A stretch of 64,000 nt of DNA from Mycobacterium colombiense (lineage in GTDB: Bacteria; Actinomycetota; Actinomycetes; Mycobacteriales; Mycobacteriaceae): positions 124,001 through 188,000 of the forward strand of contig NZ_LZSX01000008.1 of assembly GCF_001665835.1 (NCBI RefSeq), in the 5' to 3' direction. Of the stretch, positions 9,149-21,086 are shown piece after piece (the stretch's first letter is position 1; each line of letters opens with the position of its first letter). Both the position numbers and the translations under genes were made by a program. Below the pieces are notes generated by a model, which worked only from the letters and a program-made list of their open reading frames with translations, searched no databases and was not told the origin of the DNA.

Positions 9149-9720
9149 TGACGACACGATCCGAGAGCGCGGCGGCCACGCGTCGTTCGTTGGTCGAGGC
9201 AGCGGGGGTACTGCTCGACCTCGGAGGCGTCGAGGCGGTGACGCTTCGCGAGGTGGGTGCGCGCGCCGGCGTGTCGCGCTCGGCGGCGTATCGCCACTTC
9301 GCCGACAAGGAATCTCTGCTCGCCGAGCTGGCCACCAACGCATTGCGCGAATTGGGTGACGCACTCGAGACATTGGCCGGTAGCGAAGACTCACCCGAGG
9401 AATGTTTGCGATCGGCCCTGCTGTCGCTGATCGCCATCGGCCGCACCCGGCCTCATCTCTATCGCCTGATGTTCACTCCGCCGGCGGGCGATCCGACCGC
9501 CGCGATGCGGGTGGCCGAACGCACGCAGGGGCTATTTCTGGAGATGGTTGGTCGCATCACCGGTCCACGGCAAGCCCCCCGCTATGGGGCGCTCATTTTG
9601 ACGAGTGCGCACGGGATCACGGGCCTGGACTTGAGCGGCCACATGGATCTGGATAAGTGGCACACCAGCGCCGAGGAACTCGTCGACACGCTCATCTCGG
9701 TGTTGCCAAGAGTCGGATAA
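9148..9720 (+). CDS. TetR family regulator, divergent from the SDR
   Basis: TetR repressor of 190 aa. The helix-turn-helix is near residues 10-56, with VTLREVGARAGVSRSAAYRHF and the family's DKESLLAEL following it; the C-terminal part resembles the TetR_C_33/WHG group. The frame opens at TTG 9109, but GTG 9148 is preferred for the reason given at the -10 box. Its 3' end overlaps the convergent TetR gene at 9692 by 29 bases. It probably represses itself and the SDR gene through the two dyads between them. Confidence 0.87.
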   Translation: MTTRSESAAATRRSLVEAAGVLLDLGGVEAVTLREVGARAGVSRSAAYRHFADKESLLAELATNALRELGDALETLAGSEDSPEECLRSALLSLIAIGRTRPHLYRLMFTPPAGDPTAAMRVAERTQGLFLEMVGRITGPRQAPRYGALILTSAHGITGLDLSGHMDLDKWHTSAEELVDTLISVLPRVG

Positions 9721-10237
9721 AAGCCTGCGCGGCCGCGTCCACGCCGGTGTCGTCATTGGTCGCAACGAGATCCAGCAGCAGGCCGCGGGTGACCGCCAGC
9801 CCCAGCCGGGCGAGCGCGGGGTCCACCGGACCGTCGGTGACCGCCTCGACCTCGGCGAGCCAGCTCTCGACGGCGCCGGGAATCATTCGGGCAAAAGGCT
9901 TTTCACCCGCAGCCGCGCGAGCGTAGCACTCGAAGAACAGTCGCTCGGATTCACGCAGCTCGGGCCGACACAGGTCGGCCCACATCGCCGCAAAGCCCTC
10001 GGCCGGGTCGGCCGGCAATCCGGGCAGCAGCCCCATCTGGCGTCGCTCGACGTCTTCGACGATCGCCACGAGCAGATCTTCGCGAGAACCGAAGTGGTGC
10101 AACAGCATCCGGTGGCTGGTGCCGACCGCGGCGGCCACCTCGCGCAGCGACCGGTCGCCGATGCCGCCGGTGGCGAACTCGGCCACCAGCGCATCGAGGA
10201 GCTGCCGGCGCCGCTCGGTGTCAGGAGTGCGCGCCAT
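9692..10237 (-). CDS. TetR family regulator downstream of an SRPBCC gene
   Basis: TetR protein of 181 aa. The helix-turn-helix is near residues 25-55: DRSLREVAAAVGTSHRMLLHHF. It overlaps the 3' end of the upstream SRPBCC gene by 17 bases on the same strand, so the two form one operon. Its own 3' end overlaps the plus-strand TetR gene tail to tail by 29 bases. The ligand is unknown. Confidence 0.85.
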   Translation of the reverse strand: MARTPDTERRRQLLDALVAEFATGGIGDRSLREVAAAVGTSHRMLLHHFGSREDLLVAIVEDVERRQMGLLPGLPADPAEGFAAMWADLCRPELRESERLFFECYARAAAGEKPFARMIPGAVESWLAEVEAVTDGPVDPALARLGLAVTRGLLLDLVATNDDTGVDAAAQAFIRLLATPR

Positions 10238-10667
10238 CGGCGCGGCTGAGCTGCTCTGATCGGGCCTTGAGGCCTTGGGCCTCGAGTTGCAGGAAGCGCC
10301 TGGTCTTCTTGGCCATCAGCCGCCCGACCAAAGCACCCAGTGCGCCGCCCTGGTCGAGTTGCTGGCGCACCAGCGTGCGGCCGCCGGGCTGGGCGATGAC
10401 CTCATGCCGGGCGGTCACCCGCACCCCCGGGGAGCTCTGCACCCAGGTCCATGACCTACCGGGGGCGATCTCGGTGACCTTCCAGACCAGCTTCGACATG
10501 CCGGGCTGCTTGATGGCGAACCGCCTGCCGGCCGCAAGGCCCGAACCATCAAGGCCGACAAGGGAAGTGACCGACGCGGTCCACTCGGGCCAGTGCTCGA
10601 CGTCGGTGAAGACCTCCCAGACGAGTTGGGGTGCTGTGTCGATCTCGACGCCGTCTTCGGTAAACAT
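10221..10667 (-). CDS. SRPBCC family protein (polyketide cyclase/START-like)
   Basis: A 148-aa helix-grip-fold protein. It opens with the usual strand and VWEVFTDVEHWPEW-type segment (residues 14-27) and ends in a long C-terminal helix. Such proteins bind hydrophobic ligands in a cavity. It is coupled to the TetR gene at 9692 by a 17-base overlap. The start codon lies next to a small dyad, GTACCAAATGGTAC at 10668-10681, which may be the operon's operator. Confidence 0.8.
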   Translation of the reverse strand: MFTEDGVEIDTAPQLVWEVFTDVEHWPEWTASVTSLVGLDGSGLAAGRRFAIKQPGMSKLVWKVTEIAPGRSWTWVQSSPGVRVTARHEVIAQPGGRTLVRQQLDQGGALGALVGRLMAKKTRRFLQLEAQGLKARSEQLSRADGAHS

Positions 10668-10681
10668 GTACCAAATGGTAC
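10668..10681. promoter_or_regulatory. Dyad abutting the SRPBCC-TetR operon start
   Basis: GTACCAAATGGTAC (arms GTACCA and TGGTAC around AA) sits immediately upstream of the SRPBCC start codon. The size and position suit an operator for the TetR encoded second in the operon, though with arms this short the evidence is modest. Confidence 0.4.
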
Positions 10682-10750
10682 ATCGTCAACGCGCAATACT
10701 GGAGATTGGATTGAATCCGGTGGGGGCCGGGACACGTCGGCGACACGTAA

Positions 10751-10798
10751 ACACAAGTTGTTGTGTTGCCGTTGCTTGTCGCACCCCAGGGGTAGTGT
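10751..10798 (+). promoter_or_regulatory. Tandem NrdR boxes before nrdF2
   Basis: ACACAAGTTGTTGTGT at 10751-10766 matches 13 of 16 positions of the NrdR consensus as I remember it. A weaker copy, ACCCCAGGGGTAGTGT at 10783-10798, matches about 10 of 16. They start 32 bp apart, which is the usual three-turn spacing of NrdR box pairs. The second box contains a TANNNT -10 (TAGTGT, 10793-10798), so NrdR binding would block the nrdF2 promoter. Confidence 0.6.
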
Positions 10799-10835
10799 CT
10801 GGAGCCTGGGATTCATCCGGCAAAACGGTGTGTGA

Positions 10836-11828
<993 letters not shown>

Positions 11829-12587
11829 GTCAGGGCTCTCATGGATAGTCCGATGAGCGTCTGGGGGGCTCACCGGGCTGCTCCAAAACCCGCGCAGGAG
11901 TTTCTACAAATCCAGTTGTGACTAGACGTAGAAGCGATTACGCTGCCATCGACGAATCGGGACACGTCGCCAAATATCAGGGTCGCCAAACGGGGAGGTT
12001 TGGGAAGTATGTTGTTCCGTGCGGCTCGCGTCACGGCAAACGTGGTCACTACCGTCTTATGACCGCCGCGTTGCTGACCCAGCATCTGTACGAGTTTGCC
12101 CTCGAATTGCGCAGATTGGCCTATACCATGCCTGGCGGGTACGAAAACCCACTCATCCACCTCAGTGAGCGGATGGTCCACTGCGCGAAGGAACAAAGCT
12201 CGGAAGGTGTTAGCTAGCTCGGCCGATCAATATTGCCTATTTGGAGCATGTACGAGCGGCTGGCAAATGCGCGATGTGTTTCCCGCAGGTGCTTTCGCAA
12301 GGTTGTGGGTGCCATCCAATTATTGACTCGACCGCCAATAAAGTCGGCGCAATGCATTCGGGAATTGGCGTTGCGTGATCTCATGAAAACGCTGACGCAG
12401 TCGCTTCTTGTCGAATCTTGAAAACCGCGTTGTCGCGCCGGCCGCGGCTGAGTGCTCAGTCGCCGGTTAACGCCGTATCAGCGGCTAGGAGCGGGCGTTG
12501 GCATGTTCGGCGCCGACGACATGCCCGGCATTGGCGACATGCTCGGCTTGTTTTCCATCGGCACTTTCATGCCTTTCATCAAAAGAT
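11829..12587. other. 759-base segment bounded by nrdF2-end repeats; possible integrated remnant
   Basis: This stretch lies between the two 24-base repeats and has visibly lower GC and less codon bias than its flanks. No convincing protein family, integrase or transposase is seen. It holds one same-strand frame at 11918 and a competing minus-strand frame. Near its right end is a short plus-strand frame of 28 codons starting at 12503, rich in Gly, Phe and Met. The arrangement is what a small element leaves after inserting at the 3' end of a gene and restoring it, but an old local duplication is also possible. Confidence 0.45.
11918..12217 (+). CDS. Small hypothetical protein (doubtful)
   Basis: A 99-codon frame with a GTG start, basic at the N-terminus. 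I recognise no family. Third-position GC is only about 60 percent, well below neighbouring genes, and a minus-strand frame overlaps it almost completely. M. tuberculosis has a small hypothetical gene (Rv3047c, from memory) at the same place and of similar size, which gives some support, but I cannot confirm homology. Confidence 0.3.
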   Translation: MTRRRSDYAAIDESGHVAKYQGRQTGRFGKYVVPCGSRHGKRGHYRLMTAALLTQHLYEFALELRRLAYTMPGGYENPLIHLSERMVHCAKEQSSEGVS

Positions 12588-12611
12588 GAGGACTGGGACT
12601 TCTAGCAGCGC
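12588..12611 (+). repeat. Direct repeat copy B of the nrdF2 3' end
   Basis: Exact second copy of the 24-base segment at 11805-11828, here outside any recognised gene. The bases flanking the identical stretch diverge immediately on both sides except for two matches (GA) just upstream. Confidence 0.9.
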
Positions 12612-12705
12612 ATCGAGCTAAGCGGTTCGTGAACGACGCATGAATTGTCGGTATGGCGCGACCGCCCGCTGGCGCGGGTGATACGGCTGCCCTGACACTG
12701 TTGGG

Positions 12706-13131
12706 GTGACGAATACCGCCGCCCCGCATACCACCAATTTCCTGCGTTCAGTGCTGCGCTGGCTGCGCGCCGGCTACCCCGAGGGCGTGCCCGGGCCCGA
12801 CCGCGTGCCGCTGCTGGCGCTGCTGCGCAGCACGCCGCTGACCGAAGAGCAGATCGCCGAGGTGGTGCGCAACATCACCGCGGACGGATCCCCGGCGCTC
12901 GCTGACGGTGTGATCGACCGCGACGAGATCGCCCATTTCATCTCCGACATGACGCACTATGACGCCGGGCCGGAGAACGTCATCCGGGTGGCCGCCACCC
13001 TGGCCGCCGTCGGGTGGCCGCTGGCCGGCATCGACGTCAGCGAGGTCATCCCCGGCGACGAGTGGGGAGAGGCCGCGGAGATCGCCGCGCGCAGCGCGGT
13101 ACCCGAACGCGCTCCGGGCGCAGCGCTGTAA
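12706..13131 (+). CDS. DUF3349 family protein (Rv3046c-like)
   Basis: A 141-aa protein matching the small actinobacterial DUF3349 family. It opens with an FLRSVLRWLRAGYPEGVPGP helix-loop and contains the repeated pattern of a four-helix bundle: ALLRSTPLTEEQIAEVV, then RDEIAHFI, then a WPLAG loop. M. tuberculosis Rv3046c occupies the same place between nrdF2 and adhC. Cytosolic; function unknown. GTG start. Confidence 0.8.
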   Translation: MTNTAAPHTTNFLRSVLRWLRAGYPEGVPGPDRVPLLALLRSTPLTEEQIAEVVRNITADGSPALADGVIDRDEIAHFISDMTHYDAGPENVIRVAATLAAVGWPLAGIDVSEVIPGDEWGEAAEIAARSAVPERAPGAAL

Positions 13132-13143
13132 AGCGTTGGCGCC

Positions 13144-14184
13144 CTATAGCTTCGAGATGTCGATGACGAAGCGGTAGCGCACGTCGCTGGCCAGGACGCG
13201 CTCGTAGGCTTCGTTGATGTAGTCGGGCTCGATGAGCTCGATTTCCGGCGTCACGTTGTGCTCGGCGCAGAAGTCCAGCATCTCCTGGGTCTCGGCGATG
13301 CCGCCGATGTTTGACCCGGACAGGCTGCGGCGCGCCAGCGCCAGCGAGAACGCGCCCACCTCCATGGGGTGCTCGGGTATGCCCAACTCGACGAGCGTGC
13401 CGTCGACGTCGAGCAGGCTCAGATAGTCGTCGAGGTTCAGGTTGGCCGAGACGGTGTTGAGGATCAGGTCGAAGCTGTTGCGCAGCTTCTTGAAGGTCTC
13501 GCGCTCGGCGGTGGCGTAGTAATGCTTGGCGCCCAGCCGCAGCCCGTCTTCCATCTTCTTCAGTGACTGCGACAGCACCGTCACCTCGGCGCCCATCGCC
13601 GCGCCGAGCTTGACGCCCATGTGGCCCAGCCCGCCCAGGCCGATGATCGCCAAGCGGGTGTCCTTGCCGGCCTTCCAGTGCCGCAGCGGCGAGAACAGCG
13701 TGATGCCCGCGCACAGCAGTGGGGCTGCCTTGTCCAGCGGCAGCGAGTCGGGGATACGCAGGACGAAGTTCTCGTCGACGACGATCGCCTGGCTGTAGCC
13801 GCCCTGCGTCGTCGTGCCGTCCCTGTCGGTGGCGTTGTAGGTGAAGGTGGTGCCCCGGCTGCAGTACTGCTCGAGGCCGGCCTTGCAGCTGTTGCACTGG
13901 CCGCAGGAGTTCACCATGCAGCCGACGCCGACGTGGTCGCCGACCTTGTGCTTGGTGACCTCGGACCCGACGGCGGTCACGACGCCGGCGATCTCGTGGC
14001 CCACGACCAGCGGGTAATCCGGTGTGCCCCATTCGCCTTTGGCGGTGTGGATGTCGGAGTGGCAGATTCCGGCGAACTTGATGTCGATGGCCACGTCGTG
14101 CGGACCCGGGTCGCGCCGCTCGATGGTGGTCTTGGTCAGCGGTGCCGTCGGCGAGGTGGCCGCGTACGCCGAAACTGTGCTCAT
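13144..14184 (-). CDS. adhC: NADP-dependent zinc alcohol dehydrogenase
   Basis: A 346-aa zinc alcohol dehydrogenase of the cinnamyl alcohol dehydrogenase type, close to M. tuberculosis AdhC (Rv3045). The catalytic-zinc residues lie in GICHSDIH and GHEIAG. The structural-zinc lobe is [20 protein letters not shown], and the cofactor loop is GLGGLGH. It should interconvert aldehydes and alcohols with NADP(H). The frame is open 85 codons further upstream, but ATG 14184 gives the family N-terminus MSTVSAYAA. It shares the minus strand with fecB, 119 bases downstream of it. Confidence 0.93.
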   Translation of the reverse strand: MSTVSAYAATSPTAPLTKTTIERRDPGPHDVAIDIKFAGICHSDIHTAKGEWGTPDYPLVVGHEIAGVVTAVGSEVTKHKVGDHVGVGCMVNSCGQCNSCKAGLEQYCSRGTTFTYNATDRDGTTTQGGYSQAIVVDENFVLRIPDSLPLDKAAPLLCAGITLFSPLRHWKAGKDTRLAIIGLGGLGHMGVKLGAAMGAEVTVLSQSLKKMEDGLRLGAKHYYATAERETFKKLRNSFDLILNTVSANLNLDDYLSLLDVDGTLVELGIPEHPMEVGAFSLALARRSLSGSNIGGIAETQEMLDFCAEHNVTPEIELIEPDYINEAYERVLASDVRYRFVIDISKL

Positions 14185-14303
14185 GAGAATCCCTCTTCGA
14201 TTCGATGCGTCGTCAAGAAGTTTAGCTAAGGTAAAAGTTCTTTCGCCATCGGACGCGGCGAACATCACGTTGTGACGATGGATGCGGTTTTGCCGGACCG
14301 CCG

Positions 14304-15410
14304 TCAGTTGATCGGCGCGTTCACCAGGCGCAGGTCGTCGACGATGCCGCGGGCCGCGATCAGGCCCTCGCCGGTTTGCCAGATCTCGTCGTTGACGATG
14401 TAGACCCGGTTGTCCCTGTTGGCGGACAGCTTGCGCCACGGGTTGCTGTCCAGGATCGTGGCGGCCCGATCGGCGGCGGCCGGGGAGGCGCAGGACACGT
14501 ACACCACGTCGGCGTCCGCGATCGAGAGGTCCGGACTCTTCGCCAGGTCCGCGTCGCTGCTGCCGATCTCGATGTAGGGCTTGTCGGTGAACCGCTGGGA
14601 CGCCGGCCGGTCCACGCCGACCGCCCCGAGCACGCTGGCCGGGAAGTTGTTGGCGCCGTACACCCGGATGGTGCCGGTGGTCAGCTGCACGATCGACGCC
14701 TGATAGTGCGACGCGTCATGCCGCGCGCCGATGTCGGTCGTTCGCTGGGAAAAGCCGCTGATCAACCCGTCCACCGCGGCGGTGCGGCCGGTGGCGGCGC
14801 CGACCGCGCGCAGGTTGGCCTGCCACGCCGCGCCCGGTGCGGCCGTGAACACCGTCGGGGCGATCGCGGTCAGCTGCGGATACAGCGTCGGCGTCAACCC
14901 CTGTGACCCCAGGATCAGGTCGGGGTGGGCGCTCGCGATCGCCTTGAGGTCCGGGTGTGCGCGGGTGCCGACCCCGGGCAGGCCGTGCACCGCGCCGCCC
15001 AGGTAGGCGGGCTGAGTCGAGGACCCGTCCGGCAACGCCGCGCCGACCACCCGCGACTGCAGGCCCAGCGCGCACAGCGTGTCGAGCTGGTCGCCGGAGA
15101 GCACCACGATGCGCTGCGGGTCGGCGGGCACCTGCACGACATCCGGGTTGACGCCCGCGGCGTTGTGGACTTGCCGTTTCGCCGAACCCGCATCGGCTTC
15201 GGCGGCGTCGCGTGCGCACGAGTCGTCGGGACGGCGGTCGTTTCCGAGGACGCCGGCGCCCGCGATCTGGGTCGTCGGGGTGACCAGGGAACGGGCCGGC
15301 GTCTGGCCGGCGGGCTTGTCGGCCCCGCAGCCGCTGGACGCCAGCACGAGCGTCGCCGTCACCGCGGTCGCCGCGGCCAGCCGGGCGGGTCTGATCACGC
15401 CGAACAACAC
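14304..15410 (-). CDS. fecB: Iron-siderophore ABC-type binding lipoprotein
   Basis: A 368-aa periplasmic binding protein of the FecB/TroA type, orthologous in position and sequence to M. tuberculosis Rv3044. The N-terminus has a hydrophobic signal (residues 8-26) ending LASSGC, a lipobox with Ser rather than Leu/Val at -3. The binding-protein core begins at about residue 95 with [19 protein letters not shown] and includes [11 protein letters not shown]. FecB is tied to siderophore or heme-iron uptake. It is divergent from ctaD. The 119 bases between fecB and adhC contain an AT-rich patch but no full IdeR box. Confidence 0.9.
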   Translation of the reverse strand: MLFGVIRPARLAAATAVTATLVLASSGCGADKPAGQTPARSLVTPTTQIAGAGVLGNDRRPDDSCARDAAEADAGSAKRQVHNAAGVNPDVVQVPADPQRIVVLSGDQLDTLCALGLQSRVVGAALPDGSSTQPAYLGGAVHGLPGVGTRAHPDLKAIASAHPDLILGSQGLTPTLYPQLTAIAPTVFTAAPGAAWQANLRAVGAATGRTAAVDGLISGFSQRTTDIGARHDASHYQASIVQLTTGTIRVYGANNFPASVLGAVGVDRPASQRFTDKPYIEIGSSDADLAKSPDLSIADADVVYVSCASPAAADRAATILDSNPWRKLSANRDNRVYIVNDEIWQTGEGLIAARGIVDDLRLVNAPIN

Positions 15411-15587
15411 GCGTCAGACGCTAACATCCGGCCAGTTCGGCGACGCCGCGCCGACGGACGCGCCGCACCGGGGAGCCATTTACGACAGTTTGTAGGACCA
15501 GCCCTGACGTCGCCAGAATCGACGGCTAAGATTCGTCTCAATACCGATTTTTGGGCCAGTGTCCGATCTGGATGTTTGGAGAAGCTG

Positions 15588-17333
15588 TTGACAGCCGAAG
15601 CGCCCCCCTTGGGAGAACTCGAGGCCGTTCGTCCGTACCCGGACCGCATGGGCCCCAAAGGGAACCTCGTCTACAAACTGATCACCACGACCGATCACAA
15701 GATGATCGGCATCATGTACACCGTCACCTGCTTCGCCTTCTTCTTCATGGGCGGGCTGATGGCGTTGCTGATGCGCACCGAGCTGGCCGCTCCCGGGCTG
15801 CAGTTCCTGTCGAACGAGCAGTTCAACCAGCTGTTCACCATGCACGGCACGATCATGCTGCTGCTGTATGCCACGCCGGTGGTCTTCGGTTTCGCCAACC
15901 TGGTGCTGCCGCTGCAGATCGGCGCGCCCGACGTGGCGTTCCCGCGGCTGAACGCGTTCTCGTTCTGGCTGTTCCTGTTCGGCGGGTTGATCGCGGCTTC
16001 CGGCTTCATCGTCCCCGGCGGGGCCGCCGACTTCGGCTGGACCGCCTACACGCCGCTGTCCGACGCCGTTCACTCACCCGGCGTCGGCGGAGACCTGTGG
16101 ATCACCGGCCTGATCGTCGCCGGTCTGGGCACCATCCTGGGTGCGGTCAACATGATCACCACCGTGGTGTGCATGCGCGCACCCGGCATGACCATGTTCC
16201 GCATGCCGATCTTCACCTGGAACATCCTGGTGACCTCGATCCTGATCCTGATCGCGTTCCCGATCCTGACCGCGGCGCTGTTCGGGCTGGCCGCCGACCG
16301 ACATCTGGGCGCCCATGTCTACGACGCCGCCAACGGCGGAGTCTTGTTGTGGCAACACCTGTTCTGGTTCTTCGGCCATCCCGAGGTGTACATCATCGCG
16401 TTGCCGTTCTTCGGCATCATCACCGAGATCATTCCGGTGTTCTCGCGCAAGCCGGTCTTCGGTTACACCACGCTGGTGTACGCCACCCTGTCGATCGCCG
16501 CCCTGTCGGTCGCGGTGTGGGCGCACCACATGTTCGCCACCGGAGCCGTTCTGCTGCCCTTCTTCTCGTTCATGACGTACCTGATCGCGGTGCCGACCGG
16601 GATCAAGTTCTTCAACTGGATCGGCACGATGTGGAAGGGACAGATCACCTTTGAAACGCCGATGCTGTTCTGTGTCGGCTTCCTACTCACCTTCCTGCTG
16701 GGCGGTCTGACCGGCGTGATCCTGGCCAGCCCGCCGCTGGACTTCCACGTCACCGACAGCTACTTCGTGGTCGCGCACTTCCACTACGTGCTGTTCGGCA
16801 CCATCGTGTTCGCCACCTTCGGCGGGGTCTACTTCTGGTTCCCGAAGATGACCGGCCGGCTGCTCGACGAGCGGCTGGGCAAGCTGCACTTCTGGTTGAC
16901 GTTCATCGGGTTCCACACCACCTTCCTGGTGCAGCACTGGCTGGGCGACCTGGGCATGCCGCGCCGGTACGCGGACTACCTGCCCAGCGACGGCTTCCAG
17001 CCCTACAACGTCGTCTCGACGGTGGGCGCCTTCATCCTGGGTGCGTCGATGTTCCCGTTCGTCTGGAACGTCTTCAAGAGCTGGCGGTACGGCGAGGTCG
17101 TCACGGTCGACGACCCGTGGGGCTACGGCAACTCCCTGGAATGGGCCACCAGTTGCCCGCCGCCGCGGCACAACTTCACCGAGCTGCCCCGAATCCGTTC
17201 GGAGCGCCCGGCATTCGAGCTGCACTACCCGCACATGGTGGAGCGGCTGCGCGCCGAGGCGCATGTGGGTCGCGCGCACGGGCCCGGGGACAAGGACGTC
17301 ACCAGACTGGACGACGTCCAGGTTCGCAGCTGA
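15588..17333 (+). CDS. ctaD: Cytochrome aa3 oxidase subunit I
   Basis: The catalytic subunit (581 aa, twelve membrane helices) of the cytochrome bcc-aa3 respiratory supercomplex. The heme a ligand lies in MHGTIM near residue 85. The CuB-site motif [10 protein letters not shown] near 263 holds the His-Tyr pair, WAHHMFATG near 312 holds the next two histidines, and HFHYVLFG near 397 holds the heme ligands. The start is TTG 15588, which gives [16 protein letters not shown], matching the M. tuberculosis N-terminus; a GGAG sits just upstream. The frame continues upstream across fecB, but that is a shadow. Confidence 0.96.
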   Translation: MTAEAPPLGELEAVRPYPDRMGPKGNLVYKLITTTDHKMIGIMYTVTCFAFFFMGGLMALLMRTELAAPGLQFLSNEQFNQLFTMHGTIMLLLYATPVVFGFANLVLPLQIGAPDVAFPRLNAFSFWLFLFGGLIAASGFIVPGGAADFGWTAYTPLSDAVHSPGVGGDLWITGLIVAGLGTILGAVNMITTVVCMRAPGMTMFRMPIFTWNILVTSILILIAFPILTAALFGLAADRHLGAHVYDAANGGVLLWQHLFWFFGHPEVYIIALPFFGIITEIIPVFSRKPVFGYTTLVYATLSIAALSVAVWAHHMFATGAVLLPFFSFMTYLIAVPTGIKFFNWIGTMWKGQITFETPMLFCVGFLLTFLLGGLTGVILASPPLDFHVTDSYFVVAHFHYVLFGTIVFATFGGVYFWFPKMTGRLLDERLGKLHFWLTFIGFHTTFLVQHWLGDLGMPRRYADYLPSDGFQPYNVVSTVGAFILGASMFPFVWNVFKSWRYGEVVTVDDPWGYGNSLEWATSCPPPRHNFTELPRIRSERPAFELHYPHMVERLRAEAHVGRAHGPGDKDVTRLDDVQVRS

Positions 17334-18596
<1,263 letters not shown>

Positions 18597-18656
18597 CGAT
18601 CGCAAGCGCGGCGACCCGGCAGGTATTCGAGCGCCGCGGTACGGCACGATGGTCGG

Positions 18657-19499
18657 GTGCCCGAAAACGGAAGCGAGTCAGCCGACCCCGATCTGCTGCT
18701 CGACTTCAGGCAGGTGTCGCTGCGGCGCGGCGGCAACGTCTTGGTCGGGCCGGTTGACTGGGCGGTCGAACTCGACGAACGCTGGGTGATCGTCGGGCCC
18801 AACGGCGCCGGCAAGACCTCGCTGCTGCGGATCGCCGCGGCGGCCGAACACCCCTCGTCCGGCGTGGCTTTCGTGCTCGGCGAGCGGCTGGGCCGCGTCG
18901 ACGTGACCGAGTTGCGGTCCCGGATCGGGCTCAGCTCCTCGGCTTTGGCGCAGCGGATTCCCACCGACGAGGTGGTGCGCGATCTCGTCGTCTCGGCCGG
19001 CTACGCGGTGCTGGGCCGGTGGCGGGAGCGCTATGAGGACGTCGACTACCAACAGGCCATCGACATGCTGGAGAGCCTGGGCGCCGAGCACCTCGCGGAC
19101 CGTACCTACGGCACGCTGTCCGAGGGCGAGCGCAAGCGGGTGCTGATCGCCCGCGCACTGATGACCGACCCCGAGCTGCTGCTGCTCGACGAGCCCGCCG
19201 CCGGCCTGGACCTGGGCGGCCGCGAGGAATTGGTCGCCCGGCTGGCCGACCTGGCCGCCGACCCCGACGCGCCGGCCCTGGTGCTGGTCACCCACCACGT
19301 CGAGGAGATTCCGCCCGGGTTCAGCCACTGCATGCTGCTCTCGGAGGCCGAGGTGGTCGCCGCGGGATTGCTGACCGACGTGCTGACCGCCGAGAACCTG
19401 TCCACCGCGTTCGGCCAAGCGATCGCCCTCGACGTCGCCGACGGGCGTTATTTCGCGCGGCGAGTCCGCACCCACGCAGCCCACCGGAGGCCGTTATGA
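18657..19499 (+). CDS. ABC transporter ATP-binding protein (Rv3041c-like)
   Basis: Stand-alone ABC ATPase of 280 aa. Walker A is GPNGAGKTS near residue 48, the signature is LSEGERKRV near 157, and Walker B is [13 protein letters not shown]. No permease is next to it. It is the first gene of a run with the NUDIX and EchA17 genes, overlapping the next by ATGA. GTG start. The transported substrate, if any, is unknown. Confidence 0.88.
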   Translation: MPENGSESADPDLLLDFRQVSLRRGGNVLVGPVDWAVELDERWVIVGPNGAGKTSLLRIAAAAEHPSSGVAFVLGERLGRVDVTELRSRIGLSSSALAQRIPTDEVVRDLVVSAGYAVLGRWRERYEDVDYQQAIDMLESLGAEHLADRTYGTLSEGERKRVLIARALMTDPELLLLDEPAAGLDLGGREELVARLADLAADPDAPALVLVTHHVEEIPPGFSHCMLLSEAEVVAAGLLTDVLTAENLSTAFGQAIALDVADGRYFARRVRTHAAHRRPL

Positions 19500-20314
19500 C
19501 GACACCCGACGAAATCCCGCTGGTCGCACGGCCCGCCGCCACGGTGATGCTGGTCCGCGACGACCCGGGCGGCATCAAAGTCTTCCTGATGCGCAGGCAC
19601 GCCAAGATGGAGTTCGCCGCGGGCACTGTGGTGTTCCCCGGCGGCGGCGTCGACGACCGCGACCGCAACGCCGACATCGCGTGGGCCGGCCCGCCACCGC
19701 AGTGGTGGGCGCAGCGGTTCGGCATCGAACCCGACCTGGCCGAGGCGCTGGTGTGCGCCGCCGCCCGCGAGACGTTCGAGGAGTCGGGGGTGCTGTTCGC
19801 CGGGCCGGTGGGCGACCCGGACGGCATCGTCGGCGACGCCTCGGTGTACGGCGAGGCCCGCCGGGCGCTGGCCGAACGGTCGCTGTCCTTCGCGGACTTT
19901 CTGCGTCAGGAAGACCTGGTGCTGCGGTCCGATCTGCTGCGGCCGTGGGCCAACTGGGTCACCCCGGAGGCCGAGCGCACCCGCCGCTACGACACCTATT
20001 TCTTCGTGGGCGCGCTGCCGCACGGACAGCGCGCCGACGGCGAGAACACCGAATCCGACCTCGCCGGCTGGATGGCGCCCCGGGCCGCCATCGACGAGTT
20101 CGAGGCCGGTCGCTGCTTCCTGCTGCCGCCGACGTGGACGCAGCTGGACTCGTTGGCCGGGCGGACCGTGACCGAGGTGCTGGCCGTCGAACGCCAGATC
20201 GTGCCGGTGCAGCCGCACCTGGAGATCCAGGGCGACAACTGGGTGTTCGAGTTCTTCGATTCCGACCGCTACCACCAGGCGCGGGAAGCGGGCGGCCTGG
20301 GATGGCGGCATTGA
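19496..20314 (+). CDS. NUDIX hydrolase (Rv3040c-like)
   Basis: A 272-aa NUDIX-fold hydrolase. The NUDIX box is recognisable as [14 protein letters not shown] near residues 86-99, giving the REx2EExG core; the preceding [12 protein letters not shown] loop is typical of the larger CoA-pyrophosphatase-like members. Placement between an ABC ATPase and a crotonase suggests an acyl-CoA or nucleotide-diphosphate substrate, which is inference. ATG overlaps the previous stop by four bases, and its own stop overlaps the echA17 start. Confidence 0.85.
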   Translation: MTTPDEIPLVARPAATVMLVRDDPGGIKVFLMRRHAKMEFAAGTVVFPGGGVDDRDRNADIAWAGPPPQWWAQRFGIEPDLAEALVCAAARETFEESGVLFAGPVGDPDGIVGDASVYGEARRALAERSLSFADFLRQEDLVLRSDLLRPWANWVTPEAERTRRYDTYFFVGALPHGQRADGENTESDLAGWMAPRAAIDEFEAGRCFLLPPTWTQLDSLAGRTVTEVLAVERQIVPVQPHLEIQGDNWVFEFFDSDRYHQAREAGGLGWRH

Positions 20315-21075
20315 GCGAGTTCGTCAGCGTCGTGGTCAGCGACGGCTCGCAGGACGCCGGGCTTGCCATGTTGCTGCTGTCGCGCCCACCGACCAACGCG
20401 ATGACCCGCCAGGTCTATCGGGAGGTCATCGCGGCAGCCGAGGAATTGGGCCGGCGCGACGACGTCGCCGTGGTGATCCTGTTCGGCGGCCACGAGATCT
20501 TTTCCGCGGGCGACGACATGTCCGAGCTGCGGACGCTGCGGGGCGCCGAGGCCGAGAGCGTGGCGCGGGTGCGGCAGGAGGCCGTCGACGCGGTGGCCGC
20601 GATCCCCAAGCCGACCGTCGCCGCGATCACCGGCTACGCGCTGGGCGCCGGGCTCACCCTGGCCCTGGCCGCCGATTGGCGGATCAGCGGCGACAACGTG
20701 AAGTTCGGTGCGACCGAGATCCTGGCCGGCCTGGTGCCCGGCGGCGACGCGATGGCCCGCCTGACCCGGGTGGCCGGCGCGAGCAAGGCCAAGGAGCTGG
20801 TGTTCAGCGGCCGCTTCTTCGACGCCGAGGAGGCCCTGGCGCTGGGCCTGATCGACGACATGGTGGCCCCCGACGACGTGTACGACGCCGCCGCCGGGTG
20901 GGCGCGCCGTTTCCTCGACGGGCCGCGGCACGCGCTGGCCGCCGCCAAGGCCGGTATCAACGACGTGTTCGATTTGGCAGCCCCCGAGCGGCTCGCCGCC
21001 GAACGCCGCCGCTACGTCGAGGTATTCACCGCTGGTCAGGGCGGTGGCGATCAGGCGGATCCCGTCGGCCGTTAG
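20311..21075 (+). CDS. echA17: Enoyl-CoA hydratase/isomerase family protein
   Basis: Crotonase-fold acyl-CoA enzyme of 254 aa from the TTG at 20311. The oxyanion-hole loops are [13 protein letters not shown] and [17 protein letters not shown]. Of the two glutamates of classical hydratases, the one after GAG is Thr here, while the one in FGATEILAG is kept, so the reaction may not be simple hydration. M. tuberculosis EchA17, as I remember it, has the same substitution. TTG 20311 overlaps the NUDIX stop (TTGA) and matches the ortholog N-terminus; ATG 20302 would add three residues. Confidence 0.88.
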   Translation: MSEFVSVVVSDGSQDAGLAMLLLSRPPTNAMTRQVYREVIAAAEELGRRDDVAVVILFGGHEIFSAGDDMSELRTLRGAEAESVARVRQEAVDAVAAIPKPTVAAITGYALGAGLTLALAADWRISGDNVKFGATEILAGLVPGGDAMARLTRVAGASKAKELVFSGRFFDAEEALALGLIDDMVAPDDVYDAAAGWARRFLDGPRHALAAAKAGINDVFDLAAPERLAAERRRYVEVFTAGQGGGDQADPVGR

Positions 21076-21086
21076 GCTGCCCTGCA
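21073..21086 (+). promoter_or_regulatory. -10 box and leaderless start of the Rv3038c-like gene
   Basis: TAGGCT at 21073-21078 is a good TANNNT box, and the ATG at 21086 lies at the expected transcription start. This explains the absence of a ribosome site and favours ATG 21086 over the upstream in-frame ATG 21044, which lies in echA17. Confidence 0.5.

Noticed and set aside
11870..12196. Minus-strand 108-codon frame in the odd segment after nrdF2
   Set aside because: It overlaps the plus-strand frame almost fully, shows no family and has no better codon bias, so neither can be preferred with confidence; only the plus frame is listed as doubtful.
12478..12729. Met/Pro-rich minus-strand peptide as a copper-binding small protein
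   Set aside because: The Met-rich part is short, spans the repeat and the upstream region of the DUF3349 gene, and has no cysteine or histidine pattern.
13046..14032. Long minus-strand Arg-rich frame of 328 codons
   Set aside because: It is an out-of-frame shadow of adhC, typical of GC-rich DNA.
14215..14240. IdeR iron box between adhC and fecB
   Set aside because: The AT-rich patch with TTAGCTAAGGTAA matches only part of the 19-bp consensus as I remember it and is placed before adhC, not fecB.
14925..15587. N-terminal extension of the ctaD frame across fecB
   Set aside because: The extension is the antisense shadow of fecB, is rich in Arg, and has no membrane-protein character; the family N-terminus begins at TTG 15588.
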